A stretch of 64,000 nucleotides of DNA from Sesamum alatum. Taxonomy: Eukaryota > Streptophyta > Magnoliopsida > Lamiales > Pedaliaceae. Position 1 is the first letter of the stretch; each line of letters begins with the position of its first letter. The stretch spans positions 28,053,188-28,117,187 of the forward strand of contig JACGWO010000012.1 in the NCBI GenBank assembly GCA_034509735.1, given 5' to 3'. Both the position numbers and the translations under genes were made by a program. This document shows positions 1 to 13,041 of the stretch, piece by piece. The notes below the pieces were generated by a model that was given only the letters and a program-made list of their open reading frames with translations, searched no databases and had not been told where the DNA came from.

Positions 1-1413
1 ATAGTCATCCTAATAGAAGATACAAAATCAATAAACAATGGCAACTATTTGATAGATTTCAATACACTTGGACTTGCTCCCACTACTTGAAGAGAGTAAA
101 CTAGTTTGAAAATCTATGTACAGGTGCGAAGAAAATAGGAGAATAATTAGTATGAGAAAGCATACCAGATAACATGTGATTCTTTCCATCAGTGCTGAGA
201 ACAACCAAATCAAATAAGTTCAGCGTACATCTTTTTCAAGTAGAATTCCAGCATCGTACAGAATCAAACCTGAAACTGTGCATTCAGGAAATTGTATCAG
301 TAGTGAAATGATTACAAAAATCCTAGTCTTCTGTGGTTTTTAGCGGGACCAATGAACTTAAGAACCAGGACTCATTTTCAAAATGACAAGGCATAAATAT
401 CCTAATGAACCTTCCACAGAAACAATATATGGTGGTCCTGACCAGATAACATAATTAACAAAGATCATGCCATTATATCCTAGAACATTATACGCCATTA
501 TCATGGTTCAAGCCAGTGAGCTCATGAGTTTCACAAGCATCATTGACCTCAAAAACCAACACAAACCCAATTTGGTTAAATGAACTGCTGAAAGCTCAAT
601 CAGATAGTTCCCATAGTTTGGTCTGTTTATCTTCTGTAACACCATATGACTTAAGAGGTGAATTGGAACCCGAACAAGTAAATTATGCTAAATTAACATC
701 CAAAAGGATGAACTGATTGGTGATTATTGATACTATAGCAACAATTCATAAATTAGTTAGACTCTCCTCTATTATACAATGCAAGAAATAGTAAGGTCCC
801 AAAGACTTGGAATAATAACTAATAAATCAAGGATAATGTTTATTTATGAACATTAATGAGCATGCATAGTTTACAATACATGTGTTTTTTTTAACATATC
901 CTGAAATGTATCGTCCAACTAATTTTGCAGAACCTGACACAGCCCCACATACAGGGCAACCAAGCCACTGAATTATATTTTTCATAAAATCCTGATAAAC
1001 ATAAGTTAGATTGTAAGCAGACAAGCAGCAAATGTGGACGCAAGGCGCAATAAATGGCAGTTTTTGCCTAATCTCCTGCTCCTCAAAGACCTTCAATAGA
1101 AGTGAATGCTATAAGTCAAAATTGAACATGAACTGTACCATCACTCTGATCCAGAAAATTAGTGAAACAATACATACAAAATCTCTAACACAGTGATGGG
1201 CATTCCACACATGACATTGAAAAGGGGAAGCAAGACCAAAAGGTACTTTAACCGCTTCAAGTAAAGATTATCGCATCATCAGGACGTATTCAACTTCAGA
1301 TATAAGTATATGACAACACTTAAAAAAGATAAACATTACTTTCTTTGATTGAATTAATATTATTACTGGAGTTAGAACAGAAGAACTCACAATGTCTTGA
1401 ACAGGAGAGGATC
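1..1413. other. region downstream of the PAP11-like gene, no gene recognised
   Basis: This stretch lies 3' of the minus-strand PAP11-like gene. It must hold that gene's 3'UTR and polyadenylation site, but I cannot place them. Open frames here are short; the longest on the minus strand (827-1096, 89 codons) has no family resemblance I recognise and no convincing splice signals. The sequence is AT-rich, without clear terminal inverted repeats or long tandem repeats. The window begins inside non-coding sequence, so a neighbouring gene to the left cannot be judged. Confidence 0.5.
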
Positions 1414-3286
1414 TCATTCTTTCCAAGAATATGGAGCACGCTCAACGATCAGATAGTCTTGCCTAATATCTTTCACCACCCGAATTTCATCATCTATGTA
1501 CAGCGACTCAAACCTACGGAGAAGATGAGGACATGATTTGAGTTGCATTAATAGAGAAGAAAACAACAGAAACATGGCAGCAGTGGTGTATTTTTTCAAG
1601 TTTGAATTGATTTGAGAAGAGAAGGGAGATTAAAAACTAACTGGAAAAGAGCCACCAATCGGAAATTGGCAGCAGAAGTAAAGCAAATGTAACCCAAAAA
1701 CGGGCTGGAAAATTTCAAACAAGATATTTTCCAGTGGAGGAAAATGAATGGAAGAGCGAAAGGGTGGCTATGAGTGACTAACTATTTGAGAAGTGGGTAA
1801 ATACGAACTTCTTATGTCTGTACCAATCTCAGGAAAGGGACTTATTTAGATCCTCGGTAAGGAACTCTCAAGCGTTTTAACTCTTCCGCTGCATTTAATT
1901 CATGCATCTCCTATACGACATAGTGAGAACTTGTACAGACTAAGAGATCTAGCAATTAAACAGCATAAATTTAGTGGAGAAGACTTCTAGAAAATGTTTA
2001 AATACCTGGGTAACATGCCAATTATATAGATCTGAGCATCTTCTTCAGGTATTATAACTCGTTGAATTCTTCAACATTGCAAAGTTGTTGTGAGAAGACA
2101 ATGAATTCAATCATCTTTCATGCTTTTCTTCAGGATCTTATGATTAGATATATTAACACACCAAGTTGTGGTAATAAAACATTAAGTTTGCCAAAATGTA
2201 GCAAGAGAATAAGGCCACTTACCAACCCTGACCAAATGGTGGAAGAGGAAACTCCCAACCCTTACCCCGTAAAACTGCACTAGTAAATCTACAAAAGCAA
2301 AAGCCACAAGAGAAGTTATGATACACACTTCAATTCTCAAGCAATACAGAGCCAAAGAAGAAACAGCATACCCTTCCCAACTTACTCCCTTCGTCCATCA
2401 AACAGATGTCTTATCTGAAATTTCCTAATTCCAATTAACTCCAATCATCTCCATGATAATTCATACCAGCACAAAGTTACCATATAACTGTCTCATATAT
2501 TTCTTACACAAACAACTCTATTGTTTGCTCGAAAAGCATCACAGCTTAGATTACTCTATTTGATTTCATTACACATACACTAAGGGGCACACAATTCTAT
2601 CAGATGACAATTCAACTTTTGTTTTTCAGCATTATGCAAAATTACAAACTTCATATGCAATTCAGGAAACGCTAAATTCCAATATCGTAGCAGACTCAAC
2701 CCCAATACCACAAACACATAGTAAGTCTCGAGCATAGTCTTTCAATTATAAAAGAAACGAGATTGTCAATGCAGCAGATAACACAAAAATTACAATGTTA
2801 AATTACTTACTGGAAATTGACTCTTTGAGCTGAAGCGACCTGAATCGCTGACCGGACAAAGAAGACTCCATCGGGAGGGAAAGTGATAACATTGTTGAGA
2901 GTCTTTTCCTCCACATCAATGACCTGCAAAACATCGCCCGCGGAGGTACCAAAAACCGATGCATTTTTTATGATGAAGAGCTGCTCCTTCTCAGTGGTCC
3001 AGAGCAACCGCCACGTGGCCGACAAAGATTTGTCCGTGGTGACGGTACCACGTCCAATGGCGGCTATGGAATCGATAGCGTCGATTATCAGGGAAAGCTT
3101 TTGCCGGTCGGATTGGGTTTTGATGCCGCGGTCTTGGTCTGCGATGAGACGGAGGAGGTGGCGCTTGGCGGCGAGGGAGGGAGACTGGGATTGGTCGGTG
3201 AGGGAGGAACGGGTGACTGTAGAGAAGCTCCTGCTCGGGAGTGGGAAGCTGGGAGTGGCGGGAACGGAAAGGCTGCTGATGGCCAT
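1414..3286 (-). CDS. PAP11: plastid-lipid-associated protein (PAP/fibrillin family), PAP11-like, 3 coding exons
   Basis: Exons on the minus strand are 3286-2811, 2288-2223 and 1513-1414 (476+66+100 nt, 213 residues). All junctions are GT-AG and the frame is continuous. The first ~30 residues are Ser/Thr/Pro-rich and low in acidic residues, as in a chloroplast transit peptide. The rest is one PAP/fibrillin domain: exon 1 carries LLRLIADQDRGIKTQSDRQK and the ITFPPDGVFFVRS stretch, exon 2 gives FTSAVLRGKGWEFPLPPFG, and exon 3 ends with YIDDEIRVVKDIRQDYLIV and APYSWKE. That C-terminal pattern (product, DDEIRV, R..Y.IV.R) is the family's lipocalin-like signature. Family knowledge: fibrillins are plastoglobule or thylakoid-associated lipid-binding proteins. 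Length fits the short PAP11 type (about 210 residues). The gene is divergent from CCT1. The subfamily name rests on remembered similarity; family membership is secure. Confidence 0.88.
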
Positions 3287-4097
3287 GTGTACTTTGCTGA
3301 TTTCCTCTGGTGTCTGATTTTGGAATTAAAAAAATGAAATTCTCGAATTATCCACAAAATAAATATATAATTCCACCTTTTAAATTATTGCATGTATATT
3401 ATAGTCCAGGCTCCATAAATATTAAATTTTACCCATATCTCACATCACCGAGTCTTTTCAATAAGTTTTCTAATAAATGGAAAACTTTAAATAGAAATAT
3501 AAGTGATGGTGTAAATTTCGGGAGGTAATTAGTCTAAACACATTAACTCAAAACGATGTTGCGAGGCAACACAAAAGTATAAAATAAAAAGATAGATTTC
3601 TATACATGAATTTCACAACCCCTTATAAAAGAACTTCACCTCCTATTTATAGTAAATTACATGAGGTGAAACTACAATATCGTACCTCAACCGCCTTCAA
3701 TCTAACGGCCTAGATCTCACTGTTAGGGGTGTCTCGGTAATTTGACATCCCCCACTACTTCTATAACTACCTCTAATAACCGTCGTCAACTTTCATTGAT
3801 GGGATTTTTGTGAATTCCTTTACAACTCGAAGGTATTTTGGTAACTTTGATTTCCTAGCACTATCAATAAGTCTATTTAAATTTTATTATTAAGTTGTAT
3901 AAACTGCTCAATATATTTTTTATAAAGTGTTTATTTTGTATTATGTGATCTGATTTTTATCCCAAGTTCAATACAAATAATTATTATTTTTGAATAACTT
4001 AATCCATCACAGGTTGATATAATATAATTAATAGGGACATTTTTTTTTATGTTACCCAAATAATCTACGTCACCAAATGAACGGGGCTATAGCTTAT
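3287..4097. other. 5' flank of the PAP11-like gene, no gene
   Basis: This covers the PAP11-like leader and promoter side (minus strand) and AT-rich spacer. Near 3556-3568 there is a short GTTGC...GCAAC hairpin, and at 3620-3660 a TATAAAAG-like stretch. Both could be remnants of an old LTR end, but no paired LTR or target duplication is visible. No open frame longer than about 70 codons has a family resemblance. Confidence 0.4.
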
Positions 4098-5258
4098 GGC
4101 CATGTTTACTAGGTTCTATTAACCTGGATATCCAGGTTAATAGACCCCAATTAGTTGTTTATTAGTAAAAATATTGGCCCTGTACTAAGCCATAAGCCTG
4201 CTACAAGTCTGTACTATTTCTCCTACAACAATATGGGTTGCGATGTAGCATTAACAATCTGTGGGCCCCATCAAATTTTCTACTAAGTTTTTCTTCATTT
4301 TTTTGTCCCTCCATGCACCCAACGTAATGTCTTGATTGCCCATATTTTTAGTTAAAATTGTACTCAGCCATCCATTAATATTGTGTTAGGAAGCAGGTGA
4401 AAATTAAGTATCAATAAAGACCCAGTTCCCCACTCTTCCATTGTTGTCTCTTCCGGAACTCAGAGTTGAGGCTCCTCCTCACCCTTCATTCGTCTATTTT
4501 TCTCTAATGATGTTCATCCATTCTTACCAAATTTCAATATTACTAAGTGCTCCATGTTCTTTGTGTTTTAGGGATCGAATCAGGTTGGCATCGCTGCTTG
4601 GAACGCGTCGAAAGTTAAGAGGAAATAGGCAAGTGCGTGTTCTCTGTAACTACACATTTACTTCAAACGCATTGCTACATATCCTGTGTTTGTATTATCA
4701 CTGAAGCTGTATTTTTTAAAGATATATGGATTTGATTTTATATGACACCAAAATGTGCTATTCCGTGTAGTCGGAACAAGAAAAAGGGCAAATTCGTGGA
4801 AGTAAAGAGAAAGAAGGACCCACTGAATAGAATTACCATATTTCCCTGCCGCTTGACGTGCTTTCATAGTTTGTAGGATGAAAACCAACTTAATGTCACC
4901 ACTATTCGAATATATGGGCTGTTGCAAGTTGGGGATGCAGAAGGAAGAAACTCTGCAGAATAATGGCTTTGAGTTGTTCCACAACAAAAGAGATAGAATA
5001 GATAATTGTATGGGCTGGTAGATGACAACACAAACTTGATTTGATGGCTGACAAGCCTAATGGATGATATGGGCAAATTAGGAAAGTAATGGTTAGTCGA
5101 GACGCAATCGCATTTTGTAAAGCAATGATTCGTTTGTCCAACGATAGTGAACGCAATAGTAAACAAGTAGTACGCAAGTCTTGTCCAAAATATTACAACA
5201 TTTAATATGGATATTAGTATAGTAGGGATTAATCCAATAGACCCTAGTAAACATGGCC
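4098..5258. mobile_element. non-autonomous TIR transposon, PIF/Harbinger-like
   Basis: The element begins GGCCATGTTTACTAGG at 4098 and ends with the inverted counterpart (CTAGTAAACATGGCC) at 5258, giving near-perfect terminal inverted repeats of about 16 bp and looser similarity for another 10 bp. The flanks are TAT on both sides (4095-4097 and 5259-5261). Plant Tourist/Harbinger elements often start GGCC..TGTTTA, but they normally duplicate TTA or TAA, so the TAT flank makes the superfamily call tentative. The 1,161 bp interior has no transposase frame. It sits in the gap between the divergent PAP11-like and CCT1 genes. Confidence 0.7.
4115..4144. repeat. 30 bp perfect palindrome
   Basis: The half-site TCTATTAACCTGGAT is followed directly by its exact reverse complement with no spacer. 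It lies just inside the left terminal repeat of the 4098-5258 element and would extrude as a short cruciform or hairpin. It is probably part of the element's subterminal structure. Confidence 0.9.
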
Positions 5259-5658
5259 TATACATATATTTTATCGGAGTGGATCACACTTTCTCACAAG
5301 TGTCCGATCCAATGGACCCAAAAGTCGGTTTCACAGCCCAGCCCATTTAATTCCGAGCCTAGCCCAAAGAGCAGACCCGTAAAGAACGACGTCGTAGGAT
5401 TTCAAAAAACAACCTCAAACCCTCCCGAAGGCACAGAGGTTTCTGGTTCTCCACTCTTTTAAGAGCTCTGAACTGAACTCTCCAGAGAAAAGAGCAGACA
5501 GTCGAGCCAGGGCATATTGTTGCCACTTCAATCCTCTCGCTCTACTCAGCTCACCTAACATTCGTCGCTGCTGCCGGAGCCGACCGAAGCCGATCCGATC
5601 TAGGGTTTTGTTTCGCCTTTCTGCTTCGCCATTTCATTTTCTAGATTAATTAGTAATT
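5259..5658 (+). promoter_or_regulatory. CCT1 promoter and 5' leader
   Basis: The 400 bp before the CCT1 start carry three AGCCCA motifs (5335-5340, 5340-5345, 5361-5366; TCP site II type), a 10 bp palindrome ACGACGTCGT at 5386-5395 with a GACGTC bZIP core, a telo-box AAACCCT at 5417-5423 and its inverse TAGGGTTTT at 5601-5609. Site II plus telo-box is a known plant pattern for genes of protein synthesis and growing cells. The transcription start is not placed; the CT-rich leader probably begins near 5480-5540. Confidence 0.55.
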
Positions 5659-8600
5659 ATGGCGACTCCTGATATTTCCGGCGAACGGCAATCTGGCCAG
5701 GATGTTCGCACTCAAAACGGTACAGTCTTCGTCCTTCAAGTATATGAGTATTTGCGTTCTTATGTGCTTGTATTTGTCTATATGTATGAATTGCTTCTCC
5801 TGCGTCGTGTGCTTCTTTTTCTTTTGTGAATTTCTGTACCTGTGATATTAATGTGTTGATATATTTTGTTGGAAATGTGCAGTGATGGCGTGCCAAGCTG
5901 TTGCGAACATTGTCAAGTCTTCACTTGGTCCTGTTGGCTTGGACAAGGTACTTCTTGTATTTATTTTATCCTTTCTAAAGTAGACTTGTGTTGAAGTGGA
6001 ACTGAAGTTGGTTGTTTTTATGAGACAATCAGTTGTGGAAGTACAGAGGTTTGGGTTAAGATGGATTTATGGACTCAAATTACTCAGCTGCGACCGTACT
6101 AGATCATGGTGGTGATATTTAAGTACCCGTAATTACACCTTACTTGATCCCGAAATGAGGCTTTGCTTTATTTGGTTGAACTTTGTGAGCTGTGAGCTTA
6201 CCAGGTTTTTTAGTGAAATAAAGGTGACCAAGTAAACGTGTAATGTGCTAGAATGTTCTCTATGGTAGAAACTTCCACTAGTTCTTTAAGGTTTGGGAGA
6301 CAGTATTTAAAGTATATTGTTTTGAGAAACTGTTGATAGTATATTAGAAGTAAACTTCTGCTAGTTGACTATTCTACTATTCTCTGGTGAGCTTTCTTGG
6401 TATTCAGTTGAACCATGTAGCAAACCCCAAGAGTTGAGGCCTACTTGCAGAAGCTTACTGGGTGTACTCGTCTATTGTATAAGCCTTCATTCTTTTTGGT
6501 TTTAAGCAAGACCAGTGGAGTCCTAACAGAAACATGCAAGTATAAGTATGCTGTAATGTTGCTACCTTATTGAAATATGAGCTAAAATACAGCTCCACTT
6601 GCTGCAACCTAAAATTTTCTTATGAGTTACTGGTCGTGATGATTGCTGATAGTTAGTTAGCTGTGGAGGGGCCGCCTCCGTGATAATTTTCGGTCAAGGA
6701 GGGCACAAAAATTAGTTGTAATTTCATCTAATTCACTCTCAAACTAACAAACATGTCCGTATGGAATATTAATTATTCAAGAAGCGTTACCTTCACCACA
6801 TATTATTGGTTACCTTTATGAGCACATTTGATCATTTGGTCGCTGCTAATTCTGGAAACAAATATCTGTGTAGTTAAGTCCAGTTTCCTAGACCTCATCC
6901 AGAGTTGGACATTAATTGCAAATGACCAATTGTACTTTCAGATTTTCATATGCTGGTGGCAGTGCATCTAGTATGACATCCCTTATTTTTCTCTAGGAGG
7001 TAGCTAAATCATTGATGCTTGGTGAATGAGAACTGGTGTGGTGTGGGATTGATTATTGCATAATCTATGTTAAAGTATGTTAACCTTTTAAACATGTAAT
7101 GTGAGTAGTATCTGAAATAACTACTCGTACTCTGTATAAAAAGTGGATACCAATTGAAAAAGCAAGGTTGGATTGCTGTATACCTAGCATTAGCAACATA
7201 TTGAGCATACATGGTCTAAACTGTGGATAACCTTTTCGAAAGAAAATCTCTAACAAGATACTCGCCAATGATTCTTTGATTTATATCCAAACTGCTTTAC
7301 ATTTTGGTGGCAGTAGGTTGGATTTGCTTTAATTCAATGGTGATCTGATTATAAAGATATGGTACTGTTCCAAAAATGCCTTTCGCTTGGTACTGTTCCA
7401 AAAATGCCTTTCACTTGGTACCATGTTTTGCTGTCATATGACATAGTTTTACTGGTTTCTTAGTGATGAAAGTGGTGGTTGACTGTTTTACTTTTACCTC
7501 CTCTTGCTTGTTAGACCATAATCAGGAGCGTTCTTATAACTGAACTTTTTAATACCTGAGTTGGATTTGAAATCTAGTGACGATTGTTTTTGCTCATTTC
7601 TTCTTGGTAATTGCCAGATGCTTGTGGATGATATTGGTGATGTGACAATTACTAATGATGGTGCCACAATACTGAGAATGCTCGAAGTTGAGCATCCTGC
7701 TGCCAAGGTGAATGGGCCATCTTTTGTATTTTGACAAATTTAATATTAAACAATTTGTATCTGATCCGTTTTGCCTTCATCTTCTTGTGATCAAAGGTTC
7801 TTGTTGAGTTGGCAGAACTACAAGACCGAGAAGTTGGAGATGGTACAACTTCTGTGGTCATCATAGCCGCGGAATTGCTTAAGGTATTATTGCAGTTTGT
7901 GTCCGGACTGCAGGAAGAAGTCGTTTTGCCTTACTTGTGGTACTCTAAATTTTATTCACTGTGAACAATATACTAATTTGGCATTGTTTCTGCAGAGAGC
8001 TAATGATTTAGTGAGAAATAAGATTCATCCAACATCAATAATCAGTGGATACAGAGTGCGTATTTGACATTATCATCTCTTTCCCCTTGTTTTTTTCTAA
8101 GGACTTAACAAAAAATTTAGTTTCTTTATCCATTTATGGTTCAGTCCCCTGTTGCATGTTGATACTGTGGTTTGAAATTTTGTTGTCAGCTTGCCATGAG
8201 GGAAGCATGCAAATACGTTGATGAAAAATTGGCTGTAAAGGTAACACTCTCCTGCCACTGATGCGTTTGGTGTCCATTCCCTATGGGTATCATATATTTT
8301 TAGATCTGCCCATGGCCCAAAAAAATGTTTAAACTTAAAATTCTTATTCTAGTGTTTGTGAATGAATCAACAAGGAAAGAGTTGTAACCTTTTGAAGTTT
8401 AGTATGATATAGTTTTTGAGGAAGGTAGAAAGTTCCTTAGCTAAGAGTACTCTTACCTATGTTCATTTCTCGCCTCTATAAAATATATGCCTGTCCTTTC
8501 CTTTTTTTCCCCTTTCACTGAAATAATGGTACGAGTGATGAGATGCTGTCAAGACCAGTTGTGCTAAGATGAACTGAACATAGAAATCTCTAGGTTTTGA

Positions 8601-8850
8601 AACGGTGAATAGTGTGGAATATAATCTAGATTTCTTGAACATTACTTGCTGCTATTTAAGTGGTAGATAAGATGTAATTTGCTGATGTTTTGAGCTGAAA
8701 TTTTCCCTTGTGTTGTTAGGTTGAAAAACTTGGTAAAGATTCTCTTATAAACTGTGCAAAGACCAGCATGTCCTCAAAGCTAATAGGTGGTGATAGCGAC
8801 TTCTTTGCAAATCTGGTGAGTTGATGAATGAAGAAACTCAGAATCAGCAC

Positions 8851-8922
<72 letters not shown>

Positions 8923-11900
8923 CTGTTATGGATCTACAATCAATGAAATCGACAGATTCAGTTGCTCCAGTACATTGCATACTAGCGCTGCGTTTTTTCT
9001 GTAGTTGTGTACGATGTTGGATGTGCATTCGAGAAAATCTCGTGCATAGTCTTCCATCACCGTTGCTCTTAGAAAAAATTATGTTGCTAATGCTCTTGGA
9101 AATTATGTGATCAAATTATAATAAGGTGGTACTTATGTAACTTCTCTATTCTCCCACTGTTCTATAACCATCAGGAGTGGTCTCTCTATTGTTGTGTGGC
9201 ATTTGTTTCCGTTGTTGAAATTGGAATTGTTATCTTAAACCTTCTATGCTTCAATATTGTTGCTTAACTAGGAGATTCATTATATCACTTGTTAATTATT
9301 TACCTTGTTCCCTGTGTGATCTTTTTACTTCCCCAGTTTCTTGATTCTTATGGCTTAGGACATTGTGGAATCTCTTATTTCAAAGTTGTAACACAAAGTA
9401 CATTTATTTTTTAGGTTGTGGAAGCTGTACAAGCAGTGAAGATGACAAATGCAAGAGGTGAAGTTAGATATCCAATCAAGGTTGGTTGTGTATTCTTGAC
9501 TATTAATTGATTAGTGCTTGTTGATGTTGCCTATATGTGTGTCAATGAGATTTAGCTAGGATGGACACTTCTTAGCTCTGTTGTATCTTGTCTTGTGGAA
9601 AACCTATAGTATCTTGTCTTCTTCACTCATCATATGCTAAGCAACCAAAATGTTTGTCAAGACATCATCAGATTTTGTCAACTAATATTGAAGCAGACAA
9701 CTGAGTATGAAGAGATAAATTCTGTCAAAAAACAAATGAAATTGCCTTGGGAATATCACCTTAACCTTTCATATAAAGGAAGGAACTTTAATGATCTCTT
9801 TCTGCCCAGGGAATCAATATTCTTAAAGCTCATGGAAAGAGTGCCAGAGAGAGCTATCTCCTCAAAGGGTATGCTCTAAACACAGGGCGTGCTGCACAGG
9901 GGATGCCATTGAGGGTTGCCCCTGCCAGAATTGCTTGCCTCGATTTTAATCTTCAGAAGACTAAAATGCAAATGGGTGTCCAAGTTTTAGTCAGTGACCC
10001 AAGGGAGCTGGAAAAGATTCGTCAGAGGTGATTATTTGCATTTCATTCTATGTGGTCTTATTAGACATGTTAACTTAATGTGCATGCAAAGCGGATTGAA
10101 GAAAAGAAACTTACTTTTGCTGGCAAATTAAATGAGTCCTGTAACTCATAGAAGATATTCTTCAATAGAACCGTTCTCTTTCCCTCTGTTGTCGCTTAAG
10201 AATTATAAGGGATTGTTCAGATGCTGCGCCAAAATTTTATGAGTATTGAGCAGAGGGATTTCCTTGGCTTTAGACATGGAAACTGGTGATGACAAATGCA
10301 ACTCTTGTCTTGCAGAGAAGCTGACATGACAAAAGAACGTATTGAGAAGCTTCTTAAGGCAGGTGCAAATGTTGTTTTGACCACAAAAGGAATTGATGAC
10401 ATGGCACTCAAGGCAAGCTTCTTACTCAAAGTTGATTGTGGTGAATTTTTTAAATGCATTGCTAATCTGCTGGCTTAATTAGTGTGTTGTTTTGAAAGGA
10501 TTAATATTCCTTGATAATCATGTTTTATCTCCCATCTGCAATGAACTGGCCACAGATAATATTTCCATTAATCTGCGTTTGATGTCATTCCTTTATGAAT
10601 AAGCCAATCTAATTTAGAAGCTTGTCGGGGCAAATTGGCATTATCTTTTCCAAGTTTGAGGTGGAACTATCTTCCAGATATACAAGAATCTTTTAGCATA
10701 ATGCTAATCAGAGTGTTCGAGAGGCATCCACAACAATTTCCTGTTTTCATCTTTATTTTTTCTAGTTTCTGTTTACTGCATTTTACTGTGGATATTCTGT
10801 TAAATTGCCTTATGCTTTTTCAGTACTTTGTGGAGGCTGGCGCCATAGCTGTGAGACGTGTCCGCAAGGAGGACCTACGCCATGTTGCCAAGGCAACTGG
10901 TGCAACTGCGGTACATTCTCATCTTATCTACAAATGACATATGCCTGCCAAAACATTTTTCCCACTCGATCTTGCTTTTAAGACGTTGAGTGGTGGATAA
11001 TGTATGATAGATGACATCAGATTGAAAATGATTTGGATAATTCTTATCAAAATCGTGGGGGAAAAAAAGATTATGCTCTAACGATGAGTCATCATTATTG
11101 CCTGAAGTATCTTGTCCAATAGCTGTTCTTCAGCATAAAGCACTGCTTTAATAATTTTTCTTGCTTAATTACTTCTGTTTTGTATATGCATTAATCCTTT
11201 TGAAATTGCAATATTTGTTGCCTGTAAAAAAATTTAAATTTTACTTGGTAAAACACATCAAATTTGCAGTTGGCTTTCAGTGATCTGTTAGTTGAAACTT
11301 GTCAAAAAAGATGGATAATATATTTTTACTGTACAGAAGAAAAATTGGAGTTAAGGAATTCGCTTTCCACTTTATAGTTTCTGATCATAATTTTATTGGA
11401 GTATGTAAAGTAAAAAACTGGGGAAGAATGAAAATAGTTTCATGGGTTATGAATCTGGAATCATGTGTGATTGTGAGGGGCTGTTCCTAATCATCGATCC
11501 TGTGCAGGTCTCAACATTTGCAGATATGGAAGGGGAAGAAACATTTGATTCATCACTTCTAGGATATGCTGATGAAGTAGTGGAGGAACGAATTGCTGAT
11601 GATGATGTGATTATGATTAAAGGGACCAAAACCACAAGTGCGGTATGATATTCTCTGTTCCACAACATCATCTATTCCTCTTTTGCCCTATTTCCATGCT
11701 TCAGCTACTTTTGATTCTTTAGCATGCCCCTTGATCTTTTAGGTAGCTATAGCCACCTTTCTTGACTAACTTTCATATTTTTGATGCAAAGCTAGCTACA
11801 TTTTGGAATGAAGACATTTAACTGCATTTTTGTAGTAACCACGAAGCAATATATGAATGAAAATGTATTTTCTTCAGGTCTCGTTAATACTTAGAGGTGC

Positions 11901-13041
11901 CAACGACTTCATGCTCGATGAGATGGACAGGGCTTTGCATGATGCACTAAGCATTGTGAAGAGAACTCTGGAATCTAATACGGTATGTGGCTTCTATGTT
12001 TATTACGTCATCCTTAGAAGTCCTAGTCTGCCGAAGTTGCCTCCTTTTCATTTTTTTCCTGTGCATCAAACTCATAATGATGATATGACCTTTTGCTATT
12101 ACATTATTTTTTAAGTCAATTAACATTGAAAGACAAATTTCACCCAAACTTGTGTGGATTGGATGTAAAAAGAAAACTGCAGTTTCTTGACATGTTGTTG
12201 TGGAGCCATGGAGGTGGAAAATGGGTTACTTCTTTTCACGTGGTTCTTTGATCATGAAAACACTAATATCTATGGTGTGTGCTGATTGACTTATGTTCTT
12301 CCAATTATTGGGGATATAGGTTGTTGCTGGCGGAGGTGCTGTTGAGGCTGCCCTATCTGTATACCTGGAGAATTTGGCTACTACCTTAGGATCCAGGGAA
12401 CAGTTGGCTATTGCTGAGTTTGCTGAATCTTTATTGATTATACCAAAGGTCCTCCAACTAATATATCTGAATCATTCACTAGCTGATCTCATATTTTCTC
12501 CTTTTGCTATGTGATCGGGCTAACTTGTGAGGTCTGTATTCAGGTGCTTGCTGTCAATGCTGCTAAAGATGCTACTGAATTGGTTGCCAAACTACGAGCT
12601 TACCACCACTCTGCACAAACAAAGGCAGATAAAAAGCATTTGTCAAGGTACAAATCTTTTGGATGTATCTCAGTGGAAAGCTTTAGAGCTAGCATTTTCT
12701 TTACTGCGCTTCGTTCTTTATGAAAGAAAACCAATGGTTATGAATATGCGGTCTGATTGGCGCTCTTTTATGTCTGCAGCATGGGTCTAGACTTGGTGAA
12801 GGGTACGGTTCGCAACAACTTAGAAGCAGGAGTCATCGAACCTGCAATGAGCAAAGTAAAGATAATTCAGGTTAGCATCCAACTTGAGGTTTGAATTACT
12901 CTATATTTAGGGAATGCATGCAATATTTCATTTCCTGATTTGTCCTTTTGCCAGTTTGCTACCGAAGCGGCTATTACTATTCTTCGGATTGATGACATGA
13001 TCAAACTTGTCAAAGATGAAGGTCAAAATGATGAGGATTAG
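5659..13041 (+). CDS. CCT1: T-complex protein 1 subunit alpha (CCT1/TCP-1 alpha), 17 exons
   Basis: Subunit of the cytosolic CCT/TRiC chaperonin, which folds actin, tubulin and other proteins using ATP. Exons: 5659-5719, 5883-5947, 7618-7707, 7797-7883, 7996-8055, 8190-8240, 8720-8815, 9415-9480, 9810-10027, 10316-10412, 10824-10910, 11508-11642, 11878-11982, 12320-12448, 12544-12647, 12780-12870, 12955-13041 (1,629 nt, 542 residues; the family is about 545). The frame is unbroken. Group II chaperonin marks are visible: NDGATIL at 55-61, the nucleotide-binding GDGTT at 86-90, VVAGGGAVE at 407-415, and an acidic C-terminus (GQNDED). The start ATG follows a 5'UTR without a competing in-frame ATG. 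Intron 10 (10413-10823) is GC-AG; all others are GT-AG. Intron 2 is the longest (1.67 kb). The gene is divergent from PAP11. Confidence 0.97.
7361..7416. repeat. 28 bp tandem duplication in CCT1 intron 2
   Basis: Two copies of a 28 bp unit starting GGTACTGTTCCAAAAATGCC lie head to tail (7361-7388 and 7389-7416), differing by about one base, followed by the start of a third (GGTACC). It looks like a recent replication-slippage duplication and is removed with the intron. Confidence 0.85.
8853..8922. repeat. (TG)19 followed by T32 in CCT1 intron 7
   Basis: A 38 nt TG microsatellite runs directly into 32 consecutive T residues, starting 37 nt after the exon 7 donor. In the transcript this gives a UG-rich then U-rich run close to a 5' splice site. 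Its length is likely to vary between individuals and to be unreliable in the assembly. Confidence 0.9.

Noticed and set aside
827..1096. 89-codon minus-strand open frame as a gene
   Set aside because: Cysteine-containing but no recognisable family, no promoter or splice context, and length within chance for this composition.
8856..9028. Open frames across the TG/T microsatellite
   Set aside because: They are translations of a simple repeat inside a CCT1 intron.
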